Source: JANQJA01 sp040880285 (lineage in GTDB: Bacteria > Pseudomonadota > Gammaproteobacteria > Pseudomonadales > Azotimanducaceae). Taken from it: a stretch of DNA of 37,534 nt. The position numbers and the translations under genes are program-made. Positions within the stretch are counted from its first letter, which is position 1, and the number at the start of each line of letters is the position of its first letter. Below the pieces are notes generated by a model, which saw only the letters and a program-made list of their open reading frames with translations, was not told the origin of the DNA and did not search any database. The stretch covers positions 1 through 37,534 of the forward strand of contig JBBDIT010000023.1 in NCBI GenBank assembly GCA_040880285.1. The letters run 5' to 3'. Below, in pieces: positions 32,484 through 37,534 of the stretch.

Positions 32484-33932
32484 TTACACGGTAATCACGG
32501 TCACTGACGGTGAATTCAATTCCGGGTCTTCATGAAATCCTCGAACCAGCAATACATATTGCCCGGGTTCTGCAAGCTCCAGTTGCTGTGCCACGCCCCT
32601 TGCCACTTCATTGGGTTTTTCCTTCCCCGCCTCGTCCACCAGAAGCGGAATCACGCCCCATAGCATGGCCATCCGCTGGTAAATGGCAACTTCACTGGTG
32701 ATCGCAACAACCGGCGCTGCTGGTCTGGCCGCACTTACGGTGGTCGCTGTCGCACCGCTTTTGGAAATCACCATCACGGCTCGCGCCATCAAGTCCCGTG
32801 ACATGTTTGAGGTAGAGTTGGCGATGACCGTCCACACAGGCAATGGTGGTTCCCGGTTCGCCGTAACAAGACCGTAGTGACCCTGGCTCCACAGATGCGC
32901 TTCGGTCTGTTTGGCGACACGATCCATGATTTCCACTGCTTCAACCGGATACTGGCCGACGGCGGTTTCACCAGATAACATCACGGCATCGGCCCCACTC
33001 ACGACGGCGTGTGACACATCTGTGACCTCCGCCCTTGTTGGTCTTGACTGCGTGATCATGGATTCGAGCATTTGTGTGGCAACGATGACCGGTTTGCCAC
33101 GGGCGCGTGCCATCGTGATCAACTCATCCTGCGCCACTGGTACTTCTTCCGGCGGCAGCTCTACTCCCAGATCTCCTCGCGCCACCATGATACCGTCGGC
33201 AACCTCCAATATGGACTCTGCGTTTTCGAGCGCTTCCGGTTTCTCGATCTTGGCGATGATGTGTATCGTGGATTTTTCTTCATCCAACAAACGCCGCAAT
33301 TGTTCCACATCGGATGCACGGCGAACGAACGACAACGCGATAAAGTCGACACCCAGATCTATCGCAAACCGGGCGTCAGCGAAATCCTTTTCCGTCATCG
33401 AAGGGGCGGAAACGTTGACCCCAGGCAAATTGATGCCTTTATGATCCCCCACCGGACCACCATGGATAACATCGCAAACTATCTCCGTGCCTTCGACAGA
33501 AATCGCTTTGAGTTCAATCAAACCATCCGCCAGCAGAATCCGGTCACCCGCCATAACGTCCTGCACAATCGCCTTATACTGGGACGGAATCAGAAGCCCG
33601 GTACCAGTTACCGGACGGGTCGTGATGGTGACCCGGGCACCACTTTGTAATTCGATGCCACCTTTCTCAAATCGGCCCGTGCGGATCTTCGGACCACAGA
33701 GATCGGCCATCACGGCCACCGGCAGCTGCAACAATTGTCCCGCATCACAGATGTTGCCAAAGGCGGTGACATGAGTTTCATGGTCCCCATGAGACATGTT
33801 GAGACGAAATACATTGACTCCGGCCTCGATCAGCCGCCGGCACATATCAGGTGTTCCGGATGCGGGTCCAATCGTGGCTACTATTTTGGTTCGACGATTC
33901 TTGAGCAAGTCAAAACGGGTAACAATGGCCAT
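32484..33932 (-). CDS. pyk: pyruvate kinase
   Basis: Final glycolytic step, PEP + ADP to pyruvate + ATP. The 482-residue protein starts at the ATG at 33932, supported by GGAG six bases upstream; the open frame extends 12 codons further without support. Signatures are LNMSHG, the catalytic IAKIEKPEA lysine, VARGDLGVE, and TQMLESMI near 300-307. The C-terminal domain includes SKSGATA, typical of the allosteric phosphate-binding loop. The gene stands alone on the minus strand, divergent from the methyltransferase and convergent with the omega-amidase. Whether it is a type I or type II enzyme cannot be told by eye. Confidence 0.96.
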   Translation of the reverse strand: MAIVTRFDLLKNRRTKIVATIGPASGTPDMCRRLIEAGVNVFRLNMSHGDHETHVTAFGNICDAGQLLQLPVAVMADLCGPKIRTGRFEKGGIELQSGARVTITTRPVTGTGLLIPSQYKAIVQDVMAGDRILLADGLIELKAISVEGTEIVCDVIHGGPVGDHKGINLPGVNVSAPSMTEKDFADARFAIDLGVDFIALSFVRRASDVEQLRRLLDEEKSTIHIIAKIEKPEALENAESILEVADGIMVARGDLGVELPPEEVPVAQDELITMARARGKPVIVATQMLESMITQSRPTRAEVTDVSHAVVSGADAVMLSGETAVGQYPVEAVEIMDRVAKQTEAHLWSQGHYGLVTANREPPLPVWTVIANSTSNMSRDLMARAVMVISKSGATATTVSAARPAAPVVAITSEVAIYQRMAMLWGVIPLLVDEAGKEKPNEVARGVAQQLELAEPGQYVLLVRGFHEDPELNSPSVTVITV

Positions 33933-34051
33933 AGGCACTCCGATCAGTATCCCCAAACTATATGGCACTACGATTCAGGCAACAAGCTGATGTAAACCCG
34001 CGACACCGATGGTAATGTAAGCTGAAGAGTTACTCCGGAGCGATACTGGAA

Positions 34052-34861
34052 ATGGCCGGCCTCAATATTCCAAGAGCGCACTCCAACACCTGGTATGACA
34101 ATCTGGCAAAAGTCCAGCAAGGCTACTATTACCCCTGGCGCTCAATCGTGGGTGACCGTAACGGTGAACAAGCCTTCATTGATCTTGTGATGGAACACCT
34201 GACACCCGATACCCGTGTACTCGAAGTCGGCTGTGGCCATGGAGACCTGGCGTTACAACTGGCACCTCATTGTGCGTTGATTACCGCCTATGACCGTGTC
34301 CAGAGCTACATCGACATCGCCAACCGGAATAAAGAAACCGCTGGCATCGACAATGTCAATTACCTTTGTTACGACATGCTGGCACCTGCTCTCGACGAAC
34401 CGGTGTTACCCGTTGAGGCGAAATCCGTTGACCTGGTCATCGGCCGGCGCGCTCCTTTGCACTGGATCGAGGACGCCAGGCGAGCCTGTCGGCCCGGCGC
34501 AACCCTCATAGAACTGAACCCAATGGAGGAACCGATCCCTGCCTGGTCCAGTAAACTGCCAGCCAGGCTGCACTACGAAAATTCAGGCCGCCATACCGGC
34601 ACAGGTTCTATTCAGGATTCGGTCGAGAACCGACTGCACCAATCGGGCCTTACCCTACACAGTGGCTGGGGATTCAATGTACCGGAGATATTCCCGGAGC
34701 CAAAGTCCCTTTATACGATGTTAAGCTGGGGGCTCCCGGTTGATGAAATCCCCACCTATGAGGATCTTGAAATCCGCTTGAGTGGTGTCTTTGAGCGCTA
34801 CGGTGACGATCTCGGCATCACCCTGCGTCACTGCCGGTTCCTGTGGAAAACTGTATTGTAG
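34052..34861 (+). CDS. class I SAM-dependent methyltransferase
   Basis: A 269-residue protein with a Rossmann-type SAM-binding core: motif I is LEVGCGHGDLAL (about 56-67), followed by the acidic YDR (motif II) and YDMLAPAL region. No post-I substrate signature that I recognise is present, so the methyl acceptor is unknown. The short N-terminal segment (residues 1-35) is aromatic-rich and may form a substrate lid. It lies 99 bases before the MraY-like gene on the same strand, but a separate promoter lies in that gap, so they need not be one transcript. Confidence 0.85.
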   Translation: MAGLNIPRAHSNTWYDNLAKVQQGYYYPWRSIVGDRNGEQAFIDLVMEHLTPDTRVLEVGCGHGDLALQLAPHCALITAYDRVQSYIDIANRNKETAGIDNVNYLCYDMLAPALDEPVLPVEAKSVDLVIGRRAPLHWIEDARRACRPGATLIELNPMEEPIPAWSSKLPARLHYENSGRHTGTGSIQDSVENRLHQSGLTLHSGWGFNVPEIFPEPKSLYTMLSWGLPVDEIPTYEDLEIRLSGVFERYGDDLGITLRHCRFLWKTVL

Positions 34862-34920
34862 GACCCGACCCCGGTGGGCCATGATTTCTCCCGCGGACGT
34901 TCATTATTTTCTGACCACAA

Positions 34921-34936
34921 GCGCATATAATTGCGC
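34921..34936 (+). promoter_or_regulatory. -10 box inside a GCGCA/TGCGC inverted repeat
   Basis: A perfect TATAAT (34926-34931) is flanked by GCGCA (34921-34925) and TGCGC (34932-34936). Transcription would start near 34938, followed by AGGA at 34950-34953 and the TTG start of the MraY-like gene. A -35 box is weak. The dyad would let a bound protein directly block the promoter. Confidence 0.5.
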
Positions 34937-34960
34937 GCTCTAAACCGATAGGACACTGCC

Positions 34961-36010
34961 TTGCTGTACTACCTGGGGTTACACCTCGCCGATTTCTTCG
35001 GACCTTTTCGGTTACTGACTTCCTATATATTTCTGGCGGGACTCGGCACAGCGCTGGGTGCACTCCTGACCTGGTGGCTGTTACCGCAATTCTGGCACCT
35101 CCTGCCGACGGATCGCGGCCGGGAATTCGCCGTCGATGCGGACAAAAGTATTGGTAAACCCGTCAGTGCAGGCATTCTGTTTATTCCCCTATTTTCGATC
35201 ATTAGCCTGCTTGTGGTCCCATTCGACTGGATGTTCCTCGAAATCCTCTTGTGTGTGCTATTCGCAATGATGGTGGGTTACTGGGACGATCACGCCCCCG
35301 GGGGATGGAGCGAATATCGCCTGGGTGCCTATGATCTTGTTATTGCCACACTCGCGGCTGTGATCATTTGTCAGTGGGAGCCCTTCGTGATCTGGCTACC
35401 ACTTTACAAAGACGCGATTGAAATCGGCCCAGCTCTTTTCGTGCTGGGCGCAACGCCGCTCATATGGCTCAGCATCAATGCTACCAACTGTACCGATGGC
35501 GTCGATGGCTTGTCCGCCAGTCTCTCTGCCATGTCGATATTGTTCCTGGGGGGCATCCTTTATGTCATCGTCGGTCACGCGGATATCGCTGGCTATCTCC
35601 TGATTCCCCACTATGAACAAGGAGCCGACTGGGCCATTATGGCCTTCGTTATGGTCGGCTGCCTCACGGGTTACCTGTGGCACAACAGTTATCCCAGCGC
35701 GGTTTTAATGGGTGACTCGGGTTCGAGACCCATCGGCCTCATGCTCGGAGTACTGGTACTAGCTTGCGGTAATCCGTTTCTGATCCTGGTAGTGGCTTTT
35801 GTGGTCCTTGTGAACGGAGCGACTGGCCTGTTCAAGGTCGCCTTGCTGCGCTTTTTCAAGATCGGCATCTTCAAGCAGATCCGATATCCCCTGCATGACC
35901 ATGTCCGCCACAACATGGGCTGGTCGAATACCCAGGTGCTGGTAAGATTCATGTTGTTACAAGCAGTTGCCACTCCGATCCTGCTCGTACTGCTATTGAA
36001 GGTTCGTTAA
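34961..36010 (+). CDS. MraY-like phospho-sugar transferase with altered motifs
   Basis: MraY transfers phospho-MurNAc-pentapeptide to undecaprenyl phosphate in peptidoglycan synthesis. This 349-residue polytopic protein aligns along its whole length with E. coli MraY, from the first residues (LYYLGLHLADFF) to the terminal LLKVR. Catalytic acids are kept: D109-D110, D179 and D182 in NATNCTDGVDG, and D252 in LMGDSGS. Two motifs differ: the DDYRK-type segment reads DDHAPGG and lacks the lysine-rich continuation, and the HHH motif reads HDH (312-314). The TTG start has AGGA seven bases upstream. It lies outside a dcw cluster, so it may be the only MraY, a paralogue, or an enzyme for another sugar nucleotide. 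A small membrane protein gene follows by nine bases. Confidence 0.82.
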   Translation: MLYYLGLHLADFFGPFRLLTSYIFLAGLGTALGALLTWWLLPQFWHLLPTDRGREFAVDADKSIGKPVSAGILFIPLFSIISLLVVPFDWMFLEILLCVLFAMMVGYWDDHAPGGWSEYRLGAYDLVIATLAAVIICQWEPFVIWLPLYKDAIEIGPALFVLGATPLIWLSINATNCTDGVDGLSASLSAMSILFLGGILYVIVGHADIAGYLLIPHYEQGADWAIMAFVMVGCLTGYLWHNSYPSAVLMGDSGSRPIGLMLGVLVLACGNPFLILVVAFVVLVNGATGLFKVALLRFFKIGIFKQIRYPLHDHVRHNMGWSNTQVLVRFMLLQAVATPILLVLLLKVR

Positions 36011-36019
36011 CATAGAACA

Positions 36020-36673
36020 ATGAATACGGTTCGCTGGCTGCCTCTCGCTACCGGTCTGGTGCCGATCCTCGCAATTCATGCCACCTATCTCATTTCAGCA
36101 GCCCAGGGCCATGTGCCCTGGTGTTTTCCCTATACCGACAGCTGCACATCCATTAGCGCGACCGGACGCCATGGTGCCGCCTGGTACCTGTTCAAGGCCA
36201 CCATGATTCCTGCCGCCCTGCTGTTGGCACTGTTCTGGCGAGATGCGGCGCGGCGCCTGGCCTCCCTGGGAGACCAGGGCAAGGGGCCAAAGATTATCCG
36301 TTGGTTGGGTTATATTGCAGCAATATTCCTGGTCGTCTATACCGTCGCCCTGGGTGCCGACGGCGACTTTTTCCAGTTGCAACGCCGGATCGGCATTATC
36401 CTGTATTTCTCCCTCACCGCGTTTGCTGAGTTACTGATGACCTGGCGCCTTGGCAAGCTCACTGTGGTCGATCGCACCCGCCCATTCCATCTGGCCATCT
36501 GTATCGCCTTTCTGAGCATTGGCATTCTGACGCTGCTACTCCAGATCGTCATGACAGACTATGACAAGGTTGAGGATGCCTTTGAATGGATTCTGGCCCT
36601 GATCATGCAGCTATATTTCATCGTGATGTACTTCTGTTGGCAACAACCCTCGTTTCAGCTGACTGGCCGATAA
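36020..36673 (+). CDS. six-helix membrane protein, Frag1/DRAM/Sfk1-like
   Basis: A 217-residue protein with about six membrane segments (near 7-28, 56-74, 94-113, 124-142, 158-177 and 189-207). The first extracytoplasmic loop carries C-F-P-Y-T-D-S-C..SISATGRHG, reminiscent of the SDTG-type loop of the Frag1/DRAM/Sfk1 family; two cysteines there could pair. Members of that family are implicated in lipid or autophagy processes in eukaryotes and are of unknown function in bacteria. The gene follows the MraY-like gene by nine bases, so the two are probably co-transcribed and may act on the same envelope lipid step. The family match is by memory and only moderate. Confidence 0.7.
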   Translation: MNTVRWLPLATGLVPILAIHATYLISAAQGHVPWCFPYTDSCTSISATGRHGAAWYLFKATMIPAALLLALFWRDAARRLASLGDQGKGPKIIRWLGYIAAIFLVVYTVALGADGDFFQLQRRIGIILYFSLTAFAELLMTWRLGKLTVVDRTRPFHLAICIAFLSIGILTLLLQIVMTDYDKVEDAFEWILALIMQLYFIVMYFCWQQPSFQLTGR

Positions 36674-36683
36674 AGGCTACCCC

Positions 36684-36708
36684 AAAAAAAAGGACCCTGA
36701 AAGGGTCC
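36684..36708 (-). terminator. intrinsic terminator of secreted-protein gene
   Basis: Read on the minus strand, a seven-bp stem GGACCCT/AGGGTCC (36708-36702 with 36698-36692) with a TTC loop is followed directly by eight Ts (36691-36684). It ends the secreted-protein gene and faces the end of the membrane-protein gene. A second small inverted repeat, AGGTA/TACCT at 36713-36723, lies between it and the stop codon. Confidence 0.9.
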
Positions 36709-36732
36709 CTGGAGGTACTACCTGGGGGGTAT

Positions 36733-37272
36733 TCAGATAGGTTCTACAAAAACGGTGACCGTTGCCTGGTAATCATTGGCAGTAGAGGCCGCCTGCAAAT
36801 TCGCTTCAGCGAAGGTCACTTCCAGCGACGCATTATCGTTACCGTTGCAGGTCAATGAGGCGCTACCGGCGAGCGCAACTGCGGTCGCTGTGTTGTAGGC
36901 CAGCGCTTCACCGTCAGAGGCGTTCAGGTCGTCATCAACCTTGGCCGCAAACGCGATGTTGTCCGTGGTCGTGGCAGAAAAGACCTGGAAGGCGCCCGTA
37001 TCGGCAGTCAAGGTCAGTCTGTAGTCGTCACCACCGTTACGGAATACGCAAAATTCGCTGGAACCAACCAGGTCGCCAGCGCCGCCCCATGCACCAAGCG
37101 CGATGTCAGCCATGCTGGTGATCTGAACGCGATCCGCGATTTCCAGTGAGATATCGCTGGTGCCGGTTGAGTTTGTACCCAGGGTACCGTCTGTTGCTGC
37201 CAGTGCCTGACCCGAGGTCAGTACCGCCGCCAGTGCAAAGCCCGTGATCATTGTGTTGTTGAATTTGTTCAT
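36733..37272 (-). CDS. small secreted beta-rich protein (pilin/SCPU-like)
   Basis: A 179-residue exported protein. Residues 1-25 are a signal peptide ending in QALA. The mature chain is short, rich in Thr, Ser, Asp, Ala and Gly, with alternating-hydrophobic strands and just two cysteines (C75 in FCVFRNG, C142 in LTCNGN) that could form one disulfide. This pattern resembles the spore-coat-U / DUF4402-type fimbrial subunit-like proteins, but no firm family is claimed. The ATG at 37272 is supported by GAGG eight bases upstream. It is monocistronic in view, ended by a strong terminator and preceded by a sigma-54-type promoter. No chaperone or usher is visible, though the upstream region is cut by the window edge. 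Confidence 0.8.
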   Translation of the reverse strand: MNKFNNTMITGFALAAVLTSGQALAATDGTLGTNSTGTSDISLEIADRVQITSMADIALGAWGGAGDLVGSSEFCVFRNGGDDYRLTLTADTGAFQVFSATTTDNIAFAAKVDDDLNASDGEALAYNTATAVALAGSASLTCNGNDNASLEVTFAEANLQAASTANDYQATVTVFVEPI

Positions 37273-37316
37273 CCTTGTATCCTCGTAAAGAAATGTAATT
37301 GACTCTGACACTGGTA

Positions 37317-37334
37317 ATACAATCCTTGTGCCAA
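37317..37334 (-). promoter_or_regulatory. candidate sigma-54 (RpoN) promoter
   Basis: On the minus strand TTGGCAC-AAGGA-TTGTA matches the -24/-12 consensus TGGCAC-N5-TTGCA with one mismatch at the -12 C. The GG and the G of the -12 element are 12 bases apart as required. Transcription would start near 37307, leaving a 35-base leader with a ribosome binding site before the ATG at 37272. Confidence 0.6.
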
Positions 37335-37374
37335 CTTTGTGCCCGGGATTAAAGTTATTGTTTTTCTCTTTTTA

Positions 37375-37387
37375 TTTCAAAGGTTTA
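37375..37387. promoter_or_regulatory. candidate IHF site upstream of sigma-54 promoter
   Basis: TTTCAAAGGTTTA matches the IHF core WATCAANNNNTTR at all but one position and lies about 55-70 bases upstream of the -12 element, beside a T-rich tract. IHF bending sites at this place are usual for RpoN promoters. Confidence 0.35.
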
Positions 37388-37457
37388 TACGCAAACTGCT
37401 GTAGGGAAATCCTGCACTTTGTAGGAATAATCCGGCGTCAGGAAGTGACGCGTTTGT

Positions 37458-37512
37458 GACCGGGTCGACACTTTTTGTCAGATCCGGGTCTCATTTGTTA
37501 CCAGAATGTAAC
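37458..37512. promoter_or_regulatory. candidate enhancer-binding-protein sites
   Basis: Two dyads lie about 140-200 bases upstream of the sigma-54 promoter: GACC-G-GGTC (37458-37466) and GTTAC-N6-GTAAC (37497-37512). Their distance is typical of activator sites for RpoN promoters. The region to the window end holds no gene that I can see. Confidence 0.3.
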
Positions 37513-37534
37513 CGGACGCACTGATACGGAGTTT

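Overview
The window looks like a draft-genome scaffold from an aerobic, heterotrophic gammaproteobacterium, possibly marine. This placement is inferred from gene content: oxygen-dependent coproporphyrinogen oxidase, a PutA without an N-terminal DNA-binding domain, the one-chain (fused) indolepyruvate:ferredoxin oxidoreductase usual in Proteobacteria, a YceI lipocalin-like protein, SelU, and a sigma-54-type promoter. Three runs of exactly 100 Ns (2470-2569, 5073-5172, 12168-12267) are fixed-length scaffold gaps, so true distances there are unknown. No rRNA, tRNA, CRISPR array, insertion sequence, integrase or phage gene was seen.

Layout. 1-5.2 kb: the start of a PilZ protein on the minus strand, running off the left edge; a plus-strand run pyrF - VanZ-like - YceI whose last codons start an 18-bp tandem repeat interrupted by a gap; then a minus-strand group of zinc-ribbon protein, metallo-beta-lactamase-fold hydrolase and xthA. 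5.2-12.8 kb: putA translationally coupled to selU, then an exported SAM-hydrolase-family (DUF62) protein and a CPA1 Na+/H+ antiporter with a C-terminal cyclic-nucleotide-binding domain. 12.9-28.1 kb: a catabolic island. It has an acyl-CoA dehydrogenase divergent from a TetR regulator; a structured leader with a Leu/Ile-rich peptide ORF and an attenuator-like terminator ahead of a 2-oxoacid:ferredoxin oxidoreductase and a leucine-type dehydrogenase; a fumarylacetoacetase-family protein and a phytanoyl-CoA-dioxygenase-like protein; and a tight five-gene minus-strand operon (DUF6986 CitE-like protein, methylsuccinyl-CoA-dehydrogenase-like ACAD, second ACAD, luciferase-like monooxygenase, CaCA antiporter). 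28.2-37.5 kb: hemF, a lipoprotein dipeptidase, a methionine aminotransferase/omega-amidase pair, pyruvate kinase, a methyltransferase, a divergent MraY homologue with a six-helix membrane protein, and a small secreted beta-rich protein behind a sigma-54-type promoter.

How the genes fit together. Amino-acid and acyl-CoA catabolism dominates. PutA burns proline. The dehydrogenase at 18.6 kb would deaminate branched-chain amino acids, the ferredoxin oxidoreductase would turn the 2-oxoacids into acyl-CoAs, and the acyl-CoA dehydrogenases could take these further. The aminotransferase and omega-amidase form the glutamine transaminase/omega-amidase couple of methionine salvage.

The two most novel-looking items are the leader at 14926-15171 (sigma-70 promoter, several hairpins, a 20-residue leader peptide, mutually exclusive antiterminator and terminator stems) and the DUF6986/ACAD operon, whose substrate is not known. 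Both are hypotheses from sequence reading alone.
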